This document shows, in pieces, positions 7,392 through 17,489 of a stretch of 64,000 nucleotides of DNA. Source of the stretch: Prosthecobacter gellanilyticus (GTDB lineage Bacteria; Verrucomicrobiota; Verrucomicrobiia; Verrucomicrobiales; Verrucomicrobiaceae); the NCBI RefSeq assembly GCF_007992435.1, contig NZ_BKAG01000006.1, positions 62,001-126,000 of the forward strand, in the 5' to 3' direction. Each line of letters begins with the position of its first letter. The first letter of the stretch is position 1. A program made the translations under genes and the position numbers. The notes under the pieces were generated by a model, which saw only the letters and a program-made list of their open reading frames with translations, ran no database searches and was not told where the DNA came from.

Positions 7392-8684
7392 TTACACCAG
7401 CATCAGCGCCGGGTTTTCCAGCAGCTTGCGCATCTCGGCGAGGAAGGTGGCAGCCACCGCACCGTCCACCACACGGTGGTCGCCGCTGAGGCCGATCCAC
7501 ATGCGCTGACCGGCCACGATGGCGCCCTTGTCATTCACGACCGGCACCTTGCGGATGCTGCCGATGGACAGGATGGCGGCCTGCGGCGGATTGATGATGG
7601 CGGAGAACTGGTCGATGCCGAAGGCGCCGAGGTTGGACACCGTGATGGTGCCGCCGGCAAAGTCATCCGGGCTGAGCTTCTTGTTCTTCGCCTTGGCAGC
7701 CAGGTCCTTCACGGCGGCGCTGATCTCAGCCAGCGTCTTCTTCTCCGCCTGCTTGATCACCGGAGTCACCAGACCGTCATCGATGGCGATGGCGACACTA
7801 AGGCCCACGGACTTGAATTTCACGATGGCATCTCCATCCCACGCGGCGTTGATGGCAGGCTGGGCCTGGGCGGCGCGGATCACGGACTTCAGGATGAAGT
7901 CGTTCACGGTGTATTTCACACCGCCGCTCTTCTCGGCGCTGGCATTCAGATGCGCGCGGAAGTCCATGAGCGGCGTCGCGTCGATCTCCACCTGCAGGTA
8001 GAAGTGTGGGATCTGAGTCTTGGAGGCCAGCAGGCGCTCGGCGATGATGTTGCGCATCGTGCTGGTCGGCACGCGCTCGTCTTCCGGGCCGTAGGTCGGG
8101 CGGATCGCAGGCGTGGCGGCCACACGGGCGCCAGCGCTGCCACCACCGACCGGGGCATTTTCCACGTCTGCACGGACGATGCGGCCACCAGGGCCGGTGC
8201 CTTCGATGGAGCCGAGGTCCACACCCTTCTCAGCGGCGATCTTCTTGGCCAGCGGGCTGGCCTTCACACGCACATTGCTGGCAGCGGCACGGCTGACAGG
8301 CCGCGGAGCAGAGGGGAGACGCGGGCCTGGGGCGGCCACTTTCTTGGCACCAGCACCACCAGCGGCTTTTTCTTCCTTCGGCGCAGGCGCGGCAGCGGCC
8401 TGGGCCTTGGCGATCAGTTCGTCCAGATTTGCGGGGGCTTCCTCGCCCTCTTCCAGCACCACGGCCAGCGGGCTGCCCAGGGGCACCTTCACGCCAGGGG
8501 TGGCGATGAGCTTCAGGATCTTGCCTTCAAAGGGGCTGGCATACTCCATCGTGGCCTTGTCCGTCTCCACGTCTGCGATCGGCTTGCCCACTTCCACGGC
8601 ATCACCTTCTTTGATGGTCCATTTGGCCAGCGTGCCCTCGGTCATGGTGTCGCTGAGCTTGGGCATTTCGATGATCTTGGGCAT
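7392..8684 (-). CDS. pdhC: Pyruvate dehydrogenase complex E2, dihydrolipoamide acetyltransferase
   Basis: The acyl-transferring core of pyruvate dehydrogenase, which moves the acetyl group from E1 to CoA. The N-terminal lipoyl domain carries the lipoylated lysine in ETDKATME (K43). An Ala/Pro-rich linker is followed by the peripheral subunit-binding domain (ASPLAKKIAAEKGVDL, GTGPGGRIVRADVE, about residues 135-170). Then comes the catalytic domain ending in GDHRVVDG with H403 and D407. The length of 430 is normal for a single-lipoyl E2. The gene is monocistronic here, 20 kb from pdhA-pdhB. The pdhAB pair and the absence of any other E1 in the window make pyruvate the likely substrate, but a branched-chain E2 is not fully excluded. 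Confidence 0.93.
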   Translation of the reverse strand: MPKIIEMPKLSDTMTEGTLAKWTIKEGDAVEVGKPIADVETDKATMEYASPFEGKILKLIATPGVKVPLGSPLAVVLEEGEEAPANLDELIAKAQAAAAPAPKEEKAAGGAGAKKVAAPGPRLPSAPRPVSRAAASNVRVKASPLAKKIAAEKGVDLGSIEGTGPGGRIVRADVENAPVGGGSAGARVAATPAIRPTYGPEDERVPTSTMRNIIAERLLASKTQIPHFYLQVEIDATPLMDFRAHLNASAEKSGGVKYTVNDFILKSVIRAAQAQPAINAAWDGDAIVKFKSVGLSVAIAIDDGLVTPVIKQAEKKTLAEISAAVKDLAAKAKNKKLSPDDFAGGTITVSNLGAFGIDQFSAIINPPQAAILSIGSIRKVPVVNDKGAIVAGQRMWIGLSGDHRVVDGAVAATFLAEMRKLLENPALMLV

Positions 8685-9030
8685 AACGGGGCAGGGGGTA
8701 AAAGCGGGTTCGGGGTGTCTGTGAGGCGGCGAGACTAGACGAGTCCGCCGCCGGACTCAAATCCCTCGTGCCGGGAATTTTCCGGGGTGGGGGGAGCCCC
8801 CTGGGAAAGCCTGAGCACAAGACGGCCCATGTTTAGGTCTCAGAGAGCACCCCCAAACCCCGTGAAGTGCCACGCTTGGGCTAGGGCCCTACCCCCTCGG
8901 CGTTGTCCGGAGTCAAAACACGGCCTCTTCAGCCGTTACGGGCTTGTGGCTGCTTGCCGACGAGGGAAATGTTCGCCTTCCTCAGGGTCTGGCGTTACAC
9001 GAGACCGGTTTCACACGTTTCTCTTTGCTC
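8685..9030. other. Divergent intergenic region between pdhC and the thioredoxin gene
   Basis: 346 bp without a supported gene. It must hold both promoters. The only structure seen is a 7-bp hairpin, GAGTCCG-CCGC-CGGACTC, at 8741-8758 in the probable pdhC leader. No operator or riboswitch was recognised. Confidence 0.5.
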
Positions 9031-10266
9031 ATGAAGCTTTCCCTCCTTCCTGCCCTTGTTTTGCTGCTCGCTGCCAGCTTGGTCTCAGGCCAGACCCCTG
9101 CACCAGCCCCGGAGCCTGCCTCAAAAAAAACAGCCGCGAAGGGCCACAACCATCCCGAAGGCTTCACGGAGTTGAAAATTGGCGATGCCGCGCCTGCCTT
9201 TGACCTCCTGGGCATCGATGAGGAAAAGCACACCCTGGCCGAGTATGCGGACGCTCCGCTGCTCATGATCGCCTTCATCAGCAATCACTGCCCCACCTCC
9301 CAGGCCGTGGAAGGCCGCCTGAAGCAGATCGTGAAGGATTATAAGGGCAAGGGCCTGCGCGTGGTCGGCATTAACCCGAACGACCCCGCCGCCCTCCGTC
9401 CAGATGAGCTCGGCTACTCCAAATACAACGACAGCTTCCCTGAGATGAAGCGCCACGCCAAGGAGCAGGAGTTTAACTTCCCCTACCTCTACGATGGCGA
9501 GACCCAGGCCGTGGCCAAAGCCTACGGCTGTCTGGCCACGCCGCACGTCATGCTCTTCGATAAAGAGCGCAAACTGCGCTACCAGGGCCGTCTGGACGAC
9601 TCCCGCTATGTCGATGCCGCCACGGTGACCTCCCACGATGCGCGCAACGCCATCGATGCCCTCCTTGCAGGCAAACCGGTGCCCGTGGAAGTCACCAAGC
9701 CGCATGGCTGCTCCACCAAGTGGCTCGACAAGCGCAGCGAAGTCATCACCGACAATGAGAAGTGGGAAAAAGGCGAGGTCACTGTGGAGCTCATCGATGC
9801 CGCCGGCGTCGCCGCCCTGCGCAAGAACGACACCAAAAAAGTCCGCCTCTTCAACGTCTGGGCCACCTGGTGCGGACCTTGTGTGGCAGAGTTCCCCGAG
9901 CTCGTCGCCACGGCGCGTAAATTCGGCCTGCGTGACTTTGAGTTCATCAGCATCAGCATCAACGAACCCGGCGAGATGAAGGAAGTAAAAGAGTTCCTGG
10001 AGAAGCACAACGCCATCGTCCCGGACAAGATCAAGCCCTCTCTCAAAGCCGAGGGCCGCAGCGGCAACGCCTACATCTACAACGCCCCGAACACCGATGC
10101 CCTCATCCAGGCGCTAGATCCCGAGTGGCCCGGTCCCATCCCGCACACCCTCGTCGTGGCCCCCGGTGGAGCCGTCATCTATCGCCACAACGAAGAAGTG
10201 AATGGCGATGAGCTCCGCGAAAAAATCCTCGAGGCCATGGGCCGCTTTTACGTGCCTGAGAAGTAA
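9031..10266 (+). CDS. Secreted protein with two thioredoxin-fold domains
   Basis: A 411-residue exported redox protein. The start at 9031 gives a signal peptide (MKLSLLPALVLLLAASLVSGQ); an upstream in-frame ATG at 8944 would place 29 hydrophilic residues before it. Domain 1 (about 45-215) is of the redoxin/AhpC-TSA type with a single cysteine in NHCPTSQ near residue 86, the pattern common in Planctomycetes and Verrucomicrobia exported redoxins. Domain 2 (about 250-405) is TlpA/ResA-like with the CxxC motif WATWCGPC at residues about 280-284. It likely acts in the periplasm as a thiol reductant or peroxide-related protein. The fusion of both folds suggests an internal redox relay, which is an inference. 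Confidence 0.85.
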   Translation: MKLSLLPALVLLLAASLVSGQTPAPAPEPASKKTAAKGHNHPEGFTELKIGDAAPAFDLLGIDEEKHTLAEYADAPLLMIAFISNHCPTSQAVEGRLKQIVKDYKGKGLRVVGINPNDPAALRPDELGYSKYNDSFPEMKRHAKEQEFNFPYLYDGETQAVAKAYGCLATPHVMLFDKERKLRYQGRLDDSRYVDAATVTSHDARNAIDALLAGKPVPVEVTKPHGCSTKWLDKRSEVITDNEKWEKGEVTVELIDAAGVAALRKNDTKKVRLFNVWATWCGPCVAEFPELVATARKFGLRDFEFISISINEPGEMKEVKEFLEKHNAIVPDKIKPSLKAEGRSGNAYIYNAPNTDALIQALDPEWPGPIPHTLVVAPGGAVIYRHNEEVNGDELREKILEAMGRFYVPEK

Positions 10267-10296
10267 GTATTTCCTAGCTGTTGCCGAACAACAAGC

Positions 10297-10743
10297 ATGA
10301 CCAAATTTCCCAAGATCCGGCGCCTTATGCGCCTCCGGGCTGTTTTGGTGCCAGGCCTGCTCCTCGCTGCCTTCCTGGCCTTTGCGCGGAGCCTGCCCGT
10401 CATAGGCCTGGTGCTTGCGGGGCTGGCTTTCTGCCTGTTCCTCGGCTTTACCGGCCCCCAGGAGGAGCTGGTGGTGAAACTGCCGCAGCAGCAGGGCTTT
10501 GAACGGTGGCGCTACTGGTGCGGCCAGGTCATCCGGTACCTTTTCATGCTCTGGCTCATCAGCCAGCCCGAGCTGGAAGCCTTCCTCCACCGGGTGAATC
10601 ACGGCCAGGCGCTCTGGGACTGGCGCCTGATCCTGCCCGCCATCATCCTGGCCACCCTAGGCATCATCTCAGGCCTGCGCCGCGCCTCCAGTTTCACCGA
10701 CCAGCAGATCTACGACTGGCTGGAGGAGAAGCAGGAAGCATAG
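10297..10743 (+). CDS. Hypothetical multi-pass membrane protein
   Basis: 148 residues with about three to four hydrophobic stretches: residues 16-30 (VLVPGLLLAAFLAFA), 33-50 (LPVIGLVLAGLAFCLFLG), about 80-90, and about 108-124. The N-terminus is basic (KFPKIRRLMRLR), consistent with insertion into the inner membrane, and the tail is acidic. It begins 30 bp after the thioredoxin-domain gene and is probably in the same transcript. No family was recognised. Confidence 0.7.
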   Translation: MTKFPKIRRLMRLRAVLVPGLLLAAFLAFARSLPVIGLVLAGLAFCLFLGFTGPQEELVVKLPQQQGFERWRYWCGQVIRYLFMLWLISQPELEAFLHRVNHGQALWDWRLILPAIILATLGIISGLRRASSFTDQQIYDWLEEKQEA

Positions 10744-10807
10744 GCCGTTCGACAGATCGCGTAATGACTGGACATCATGCGCTCCAAATCCCGCAGGGGC
10801 ATTCCGG

Positions 10808-13800
10808 TTATGGTAAAATCTCGATCCGCACCTGGCCGCTTGTCATGGCGGACTTTGTCACATTCACCGGCGGGCCAGTGATGCCAGGCAGGAGGAAATA
10901 GCCCGTGCCCATGTGCATGTATGAAAACAGGACGCCCTGGAAGGTCAGCGTGCGGGACACCTCCGGGAGGCCGGCATTGAAGGGATTGGTGTCCTTCAGT
11001 GTCATTGTGCCGATGAACGTGCCTTTGGTTAGGTCAATCTTGGTGATCTTCACCTGGCTTGGGTTGGGAGTGGAAGAGGAGAGCACATGCGTGACACTCA
11101 TGCTGAACACCTGGTCCAGGTCGATGAAACTCCTCACGTCTTCGATCCCGCCATCCAGGAAGTCCAGCCGGTACGTCGCAGGCGCTGGACGGTCCAGCAG
11201 CGTCTTGCCTGCCACCGGTGGCAGGTATTCACTGCCATTGGCTTGAAGCGTCGCGCTCTCAAATCCATTCCCAAAGGCGCGCATCACCTGTGGCTTCTTG
11301 TGCCAGCGCAGCGGCCCGGTCACCAGACGAGTGCCAGCCGAGATGCGCAGCGTCTGGGTGAGGGATCCCAGGCCCTTGCCAAACACAACAAACAACGGCA
11401 CGCGGCCATCCGCCCACACTGCTGACGTCTGAGCTGGGATCACCGTGCCATCTGCCAGCTGCCCCGACCAGCTCACCGCACCTGCAGGTGTGACGGTGAA
11501 GGTCAGGAAGCCGTCTCCCTGGGGGATGCTTGTGGCCGTGGAGGTGGGGGGCAGCACCACCGTGAAGTTGCCCTTGTAACTGTCTGCGGGCTTGGTCTTC
11601 GCGTCCCAAACATGACGTCCGCCTTCCAGCTCCAGGCTGACCGGTTCAGCTCCAGGCAGCGTCACATCGCCTGAGATAAAGTCGGTCTCATCATCATTCA
11701 TCCGCACCACCAGATCCACATTTGGTTTGCCCGTGCGCTTCACACTTGTCCGCAGCACCGCATGTTCAGGATCTGGCTCCGCCGGATTCTCCGCCGTGCT
11801 CAGCTTGCCGGTGAAGGGATGGCTTCCGGCTCCTAGTTTCAGCGTGCCCGAGACAGCTCCCGTCTTCGTCACCGTTATGGTCATGAAACCACCGAGTCTG
11901 TCCGTCAGCGTGGTGTCACTCTCAATGACCGCTGAGAAGCTGCCCACCACCGTGGCCGGGATGTCCAGCACCGTGATATCAAAGCTGATCGTGTTGGACT
12001 CACCTTGCACGTTCTTCGCCTTCACCGTCACCGTGGAGGTCTTGGCTTCAGAGGGATATCCCGTGATCTTGCCGCTGGCATTGGAAAGCGTCAGCCCCTT
12101 CGGCAAACCGGTCGCCATGTAGGTCACCGGTCCGTTCTGAGTCGGGATGCCCAGCTCGTAACTCGCGCTAATGGCCGCCAGCGGGATCGGATCAGGCACC
12201 GTCAGCACCGGCACAGCGCTCACGCCGCTCTGAGTCACCGTGTGCGTCTTGCCACCCACATTCACCGTCGCCGTGCGCGCTGTCTTGGAAGCATTTGGAG
12301 CCGGGATGAACGTCACTGAAGTCGTCCCAGGCGCTGGTGGCACAAAGCTCAGCCACGAAACATTCTCGATCACCCCAAAAGGCGCATTGGCGATGACCGC
12401 CAGCTCATACGGTGGGCTGTCTGCAGACACCGTCACATCCGGCCCGATGCTGCAGGTGCCCAGCGTTAGCGTCACCGTGGCAGGACTGCTTTTACCGCGA
12501 TAGGCATCACCTGCGGCATAACTAAATGTTCCGCCAGAAAATCCAGCCGCCCCGGTGAACACCAGCGTGTTCCCCACCTTTGTCACCTTGCCCGCCGTCG
12601 CAGCCGGCTGCGTGAACGAGGCGATGTTCAGCACATCTCCCGGATCCACATCATTGCCTAGCACCGGAATCACCACCTGCCCACCGGGCAGCACCACCGC
12701 CGAGTCCGCCACGGCCACCGGCAGGCGGTTCAGCGTGGTGAAAGTCTTGTCTTCTCCATTGGCCGATCCCATCACCCCCTCGGCACGCACCCTGAAGTGA
12801 TACTTTGTGTTAGGTAAAAGCCCGGTGATCGTCGCGGACACGTTGGTTTTTGAGTAACCTGTGACGGTATCCGGCGTGGCTGCCACCTGACTGCCATAGT
12901 CGGGGGTTGTTCCATATTCAAAGAGCACCCAGCGTTCTGAGCCTCGCGCATCCACCTCAGTTTTCAGAGTGGCTCCATCCATGGTGACTCCCGTGACCGT
13001 CGGTCTGGTTGTGGCGGGTGGAGTCGAGTCACCACCTGTGGCGGTCATGACGATGTCAAAATAGTATTCGTTGAAGTCATTGTTCGTGATGCGCAAAACC
13101 GCACTCCTGGCCCCCTGGTCACCCGGGCTGGCTTGCACGACGAAACTGGTGTTTCCCCCTGGGGGAACGGGGGCGGTTGGTGGAACAAGGATTGTGTAGT
13201 CGTAAGGGTTTTGCCCGGACTTGATGAAGGTCAGGTCTGTGAGGTCTTCATTGCCAAGATTGTTGATGACAAAGGTCTTTCGAGCCACCCCCCGGGGCCA
13301 GCCGCTCGCGACACGTCCGAATGACACAGTGCCGCCACTGGCCACGTTGACCCCTGCTTCACGGACCTCGATTTCAGACCCCCGTCCAAAGCATTGGATG
13401 CTGAAGGTATAAACCGGCTCATCAGGGGCATCACTCCGGATGGTCACAGTGGCAGTTTGCAAGCCTAGGGCGCGCGGTGAGCATGTGATGTCAAAAGATA
13501 CCCGGCCATTGCTGCTTGTGTAGGTTTGTGCCGGCTGGCGTGAGACGAAGAAATGGTCGCTGTAAAAATGGTTGCCGTAAATTTCCACATACGGGGTGCC
13601 GGTGAATTGCAGCATTCCAACACCTTTATTGGCGATCCAGAAAGTGCGCTTCACCGTGTCACCCACTTGCGGCACATTGCCGAAATCGGTGAGGTCGCCG
13701 GATTCGGGCGTCGTGTCTCCGTTGACGATTTCCTTGCCATTGCCCGTCACAGAGATGTCACGCAGGGCTCCCTCAAAGATGACCATCGAACTGCCGGAAG

Positions 13801-16800
13801 ATACTCCGGATCGGCTGGGCAAGCCAGTGATTGTCTTGCCAGCCAGGACACCCCTGGAAAAGCCGCCCTCGCGATAGACGTTTACAGGAACTCGGCTGCG
13901 AGTGGCAGAGCTGTCGTCTCCGAGCTGGCCATCGTAGTTGTAGCCCCAAGCCACCAATGTGTTGTCTGTGCACAGGGCCAGGTTGTGCTTTTCCCCGCAG
14001 GCAATGCTGACGACTGTTTTGTCGGCGAGTGCGCTTGAGCCGGGAGTGATATTCACCATCACAGGCAAAGTCCGGCTCATTCCGCTGTCATCTCCGATCT
14101 GACCCTCGTCATTCTCCCCCCAGGAAGCAATCGTCCCATCTGAGCAGAGCGCTATGTTGTGGCTTTCGCCAGCGCAGATGGACGTGACAGTCTTGTTCGC
14201 CAGTACCCCGGTCACAGACACCGTCACTGGCAGCAGGCGGGAGGTCGTCGAGCCATCCCCCAACTGCCCTTTTGCATTGCCTCCCCAGGCCACCATGCTG
14301 CCATCCGCGCACAACGCGACACTGTGAGACCAACCCACTGCCATGGATGTCACTACCTTTCCCGACAAGGCGCTCATTCCTTCCGTGGCATTCACGGCCA
14401 CGGGCACCCGGCGTTGCACGGAACCGCCGTCTCCCAACTGACCACTCCCGCCGGCACCCCACGCGGCGAGAGTGCCGTCCGAACATAAGGCGAGATTGTG
14501 ACTCGAGCCTGCTGCCAGAGCCGTCACAACTTTGCCATGTAGAGTGCTAGTGCCGGTCGCAGTGTCCACAGGGACTGGGACGGCGCTGTCGGTGATGGTT
14601 CCGTTCCCGAGTTCAGCATTATAGTTGCTGCCCCATGCGCTCACCGTTCCATCGGAGCAGAGGGCGAGACTGTGATTGTACCCTGCGGCAATCGCCACGA
14701 CCTTCTTACCAGACAGGGAACTGACCCCATCTGTGGTATTGACCCCCACCGGCGCGCTTTTCTTGACCAAAGTATTGTCTCCGAGCTGGCCCCACTGGTT
14801 ACTACCCCAGGCATACACTTTACCCTCGGTCGTCAAGGCCAGCGTGTGTGCTCCACCCTGGGACACCTGGGCAAGGGTCTTTCCTTCCAGCAAGCCACTG
14901 ATATCTGCCAGTTCCGGTGTGTCATGCCGGAAATCGCCGTAATTGCTAACAGCAAGCTGCCCTGAAGAATTGTTTCCCCATGCGGCCAGCACGGTCCTGG
15001 GCCACAGCAGCACCAGATCATTGTTACCCTCGCCGCCGTAATACCAGACCACGAACGGATACGTCACTCCATTGTAGTTGAGGTTCACTGTCGAGCCGTT
15101 GGGGAGGTTGCTGAAAGTGCCTTCAAGGAATGCAGGCCCGGTATTTTTCACCACCGTCAGATTTGTCCCTGGTTCTGGCGCGAAGTTCAAAGTGAGGCTG
15201 GCTTCCCCCGTTGCTGCATAGTTGTCTGCCGTGACGGCAGCGTCGACGCCATTGTCAAAGCTGAAGCCTCCTAAACTGCCCACTCCCTGAATGCCAAAAG
15301 TGTAGAACGACTCGTCGTGATCATCGCTCATCACGCTAACCGTGGCATGGCGGATTCCCGCTGCCTTCGGATCAAAGGCAATCTGGAAAGTTGTCGTTCC
15401 GCTCAGTGGATCCAATGGAGAGACAGGTCCGGATGCCACGATGAAATCGGCAGCATGAGGGCCGCTGATGGTCACCTTTGGTGCACCGGTCAGATTTAGC
15501 TCCGCCATCCCGGTGTTTGTAATGGTAAAAGTCCGCACCCTTGCCTGGGTATTCAACAGCACCGTGCTAAAGTTCGTATGGTCGGCAAAGTCCGGGCTCA
15601 TGTCCCCGTTGAGAATCTCTCTGCCATTCCCTCGGACGGTTATCTCGTTGAACGGCACTCGATAAATGGACAACACATGAGAGGCAGTATGACATGCGCT
15701 CGGCAGGCGTGAGACTCTCACGCCACCAAGGGCACTAACTCCCACGATCTGCTCGACAACCACGGGCCTGCTACCCCCGCTTCTATTGTTGACGCCCCAA
15801 AACACAAGCGTGTTGTCTGCGAGTAGCGCCAAAGAAGATGCGCTGGCCGCAGCAACGCTCACCACTTGCTTGTTCGACAATGCACCGGAAGTGATTGAGA
15901 CCGGCAGTGCACGGCCCGGCAAAGTGTCCCCAAGTTGCCAGCTCGAATTATCGCCCCAGCCTGTGACAGTGCCGTCTGTGCAAAGTGCCAGACTGTGACT
16001 ATGCCCGGCAGAGATAGCTGCCACATTCTTGCCAAAAAGAGCGCTGGTGCCACTGGCGCTGTTCACCGGCGCCACCACGGATCGTTGCGAGACGGTATCC
16101 CCGAGTGCACCGGAACCCCATGACATCAGTGTGCCATCGGAACATAGAGCCAGATTGTGACTACGGCCTGAAGAGATGGAAACCACCTTCTTCCCATCCA
16201 TAGCTACGGCATCAGCCCCTGTGCTCACCGGTGAGAGCCTTTGAATCAGTGTCCCATCTCCCAGTTGGCCTGACCCATTGCCCCCGCAAGACACCATGGT
16301 TCCATCCGAGCAGAGCACCAGGGTGTGATCCTGCCCCGCACTCACAGACACGGCAGATTTGCCGGACAGAGCGCTGGCTCCGCTGAGGGTGTTCATCATC
16401 ACTGGCATGGGGCGATTTTGGGTTGTGCCGTCCCCGAGCTGCCCGGAGTCATTGCGGCCCCAGCCCACCACGGTCCCATCAGAGCAGACGGCCAGACTGT
16501 GATTCCTGCCTGCCGTCAGATACACCACTTCTTTTCCATATAAGGCACTTGTACCACTTTCAGTATTCACTGCCACAGGCAGGATGGCCTCGGTCGTCGA
16601 GCTATTGCCGAGCGCGCCATTAAAATCGGATCCCCAACTATAGACTCGGCCTTCGGTGGTGAGGGCTAGGCTGAAAATGCCGCCTTGAACGACTTGTACA
16701 ACCGTTTTGCCAGCCAGGACCCCCGCCTGATCCACTCGCGTGGGAACCCGCTTGTCGGCTCGTGTTCCATCTCCGAGCTGGCCGTATAAGTTGTGTCCCC

Positions 16801-17209
16801 ACCCAGCTACCAAGGTGTACGGCCACAGCAGCACCAGATCATTGTTCCCCTCACCGCCATAGTACCAGGCCACGAAGGGATAGGTCGCACCATTGTAGCT
16901 CAGGTTCACTGTCGCCCCGTTCGCCAGATTGCTGAAAGCGCCCTCAATGAACGGAAGCCCAGTGTTCTTCACCACCGTCAGGTTCGTGCCGGGGTCGGGG
17001 GCAAAGTTCAGCGTGAAATCCACCTCGCCCGCAGGTGCGTAGCTGGAGGCTGTCACCGGCACATCCGTGGCTGCATTGAAGGCGGCAGACAGCGCGGCAT
17101 CCGCGCTCGGAGCGGCCAGAAGCAAACCCGCCAGGGCTGGCAAAACACAGCGCGAGACAGCACGCAGGCTTACGCGAAAAAGAGAACGAAAAGTCAGATC
17201 CAGGCTCAT
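10808..17209 (-). CDS. Giant secreted RCC1-repeat multi-domain protein (paralog A)
   Basis: A 2133-residue exported protein, probably on the cell surface. The start at 17209 gives MSLDLTFRSLF plus a signal peptide ending PSADAAL. A TTG further upstream (17266) lies inside a leader conserved with the paralog and is less likely. Two copies of a module (PGTNLTVVKNTG ... YPFVAWYYGGEGNNDLVLLW) each precede a run of about six to seven RCC1 repeats (CSDGTVVGWGRNDSGQLGDG), i.e. two beta-propellers. Choice-of-anchor D domains follow each propeller. Then come a fibronectin III-like segment, a cadherin-like domain (VLPGGQVVIPVLGNDVDPGD), a BACON-like domain, a putative Ig domain (LPKGLTLSNASGKITGYP) and a C-terminal beta-rich region. 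It is a close paralog of the gene at 18791-25267. Function is unknown; adhesion or binding is plausible. Confidence 0.88.
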   Translation of the reverse strand: MSLDLTFRSLFRVSLRAVSRCVLPALAGLLLAAPSADAALSAAFNAATDVPVTASSYAPAGEVDFTLNFAPDPGTNLTVVKNTGLPFIEGAFSNLANGATVNLSYNGATYPFVAWYYGGEGNNDLVLLWPYTLVAGWGHNLYGQLGDGTRADKRVPTRVDQAGVLAGKTVVQVVQGGIFSLALTTEGRVYSWGSDFNGALGNSSTTEAILPVAVNTESGTSALYGKEVVYLTAGRNHSLAVCSDGTVVGWGRNDSGQLGDGTTQNRPMPVMMNTLSGASALSGKSAVSVSAGQDHTLVLCSDGTMVSCGGNGSGQLGDGTLIQRLSPVSTGADAVAMDGKKVVSISSGRSHNLALCSDGTLMSWGSGALGDTVSQRSVVAPVNSASGTSALFGKNVAAISAGHSHSLALCTDGTVTGWGDNSSWQLGDTLPGRALPVSITSGALSNKQVVSVAAASASSLALLADNTLVFWGVNNRSGGSRPVVVEQIVGVSALGGVRVSRLPSACHTASHVLSIYRVPFNEITVRGNGREILNGDMSPDFADHTNFSTVLLNTQARVRTFTITNTGMAELNLTGAPKVTISGPHAADFIVASGPVSPLDPLSGTTTFQIAFDPKAAGIRHATVSVMSDDHDESFYTFGIQGVGSLGGFSFDNGVDAAVTADNYAATGEASLTLNFAPEPGTNLTVVKNTGPAFLEGTFSNLPNGSTVNLNYNGVTYPFVVWYYGGEGNNDLVLLWPRTVLAAWGNNSSGQLAVSNYGDFRHDTPELADISGLLEGKTLAQVSQGGAHTLALTTEGKVYAWGSNQWGQLGDNTLVKKSAPVGVNTTDGVSSLSGKKVVAIAAGYNHSLALCSDGTVSAWGSNYNAELGNGTITDSAVPVPVDTATGTSTLHGKVVTALAAGSSHNLALCSDGTLAAWGAGGSGQLGDGGSVQRRVPVAVNATEGMSALSGKVVTSMAVGWSHSVALCADGSMVAWGGNAKGQLGDGSTTSRLLPVTVSVTGVLANKTVTSICAGESHNIALCSDGTIASWGENDEGQIGDDSGMSRTLPVMVNITPGSSALADKTVVSIACGEKHNLALCTDNTLVAWGYNYDGQLGDDSSATRSRVPVNVYREGGFSRGVLAGKTITGLPSRSGVSSGSSMVIFEGALRDISVTGNGKEIVNGDTTPESGDLTDFGNVPQVGDTVKRTFWIANKGVGMLQFTGTPYVEIYGNHFYSDHFFVSRQPAQTYTSSNGRVSFDITCSPRALGLQTATVTIRSDAPDEPVYTFSIQCFGRGSEIEVREAGVNVASGGTVSFGRVASGWPRGVARKTFVINNLGNEDLTDLTFIKSGQNPYDYTILVPPTAPVPPGGNTSFVVQASPGDQGARSAVLRITNNDFNEYYFDIVMTATGGDSTPPATTRPTVTGVTMDGATLKTEVDARGSERWVLFEYGTTPDYGSQVAATPDTVTGYSKTNVSATITGLLPNTKYHFRVRAEGVMGSANGEDKTFTTLNRLPVAVADSAVVLPGGQVVIPVLGNDVDPGDVLNIASFTQPAATAGKVTKVGNTLVFTGAAGFSGGTFSYAAGDAYRGKSSPATVTLTLGTCSIGPDVTVSADSPPYELAVIANAPFGVIENVSWLSFVPPAPGTTSVTFIPAPNASKTARTATVNVGGKTHTVTQSGVSAVPVLTVPDPIPLAAISASYELGIPTQNGPVTYMATGLPKGLTLSNASGKITGYPSEAKTSTVTVKAKNVQGESNTISFDITVLDIPATVVGSFSAVIESDTTLTDRLGGFMTITVTKTGAVSGTLKLGAGSHPFTGKLSTAENPAEPDPEHAVLRTSVKRTGKPNVDLVVRMNDDETDFISGDVTLPGAEPVSLELEGGRHVWDAKTKPADSYKGNFTVVLPPTSTATSIPQGDGFLTFTVTPAGAVSWSGQLADGTVIPAQTSAVWADGRVPLFVVFGKGLGSLTQTLRISAGTRLVTGPLRWHKKPQVMRAFGNGFESATLQANGSEYLPPVAGKTLLDRPAPATYRLDFLDGGIEDVRSFIDLDQVFSMSVTHVLSSSTPNPSQVKITKIDLTKGTFIGTMTLKDTNPFNAGLPEVSRTLTFQGVLFSYMHMGTGYFLLPGITGPPVNVTKSAMTSGQVRIEILP

Positions 17210-17255
17210 CAAAAAAGGGCCTTTAGGCCAAGCTCTTAACATCGCCTCAAACCTG

Positions 17256-17288
17256 GCCTGACTCAATGTGTATTTACGCCGTCGTTAC
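17256..17288 (-). promoter_or_regulatory. Leader/promoter segment conserved between the two RCC1 paralogs
   Basis: These 33 bp match 25313-25345 upstream of the other paralog at 27 of 33 positions. The core on the minus strand is GCGTAAATACACATTG. Coding similarity cannot explain it, so it probably contains the promoter or an operator. It also supports the downstream start at 17209 for the gene. Confidence 0.65.
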
Positions 17289-17489
17289 GGCCATCTCGAC
17301 CATCGATTCGCAGACAAATGCGTTTCCCCCCAGCCTTTTCACTCTTCATTTCCACCTTTTTCCGATCTACGTGACCAGAAGCAGCGGATGTGACCACTTT
17401 GACCGTTGCATTCCCCCCCTGCCGCCTAGAATCGCCCTCCGCGCTGGTGCGGGCATCCATTTTCCTCCTCCCTTCGAATTTCACCCATC

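Noticed and set aside
7377..8738. A 453-codon open frame on the plus strand over pdhC
   Set aside because: pdhC on the minus strand has all E2 motifs; the other frame is a GC-rich shadow without family features.
13000..16900. DNA-level repetition in the RCC1 genes as a repeat array
   Set aside because: It is explained by protein repeats (CSDGTxxxWGxNxxGQLGDG) in coding frame.
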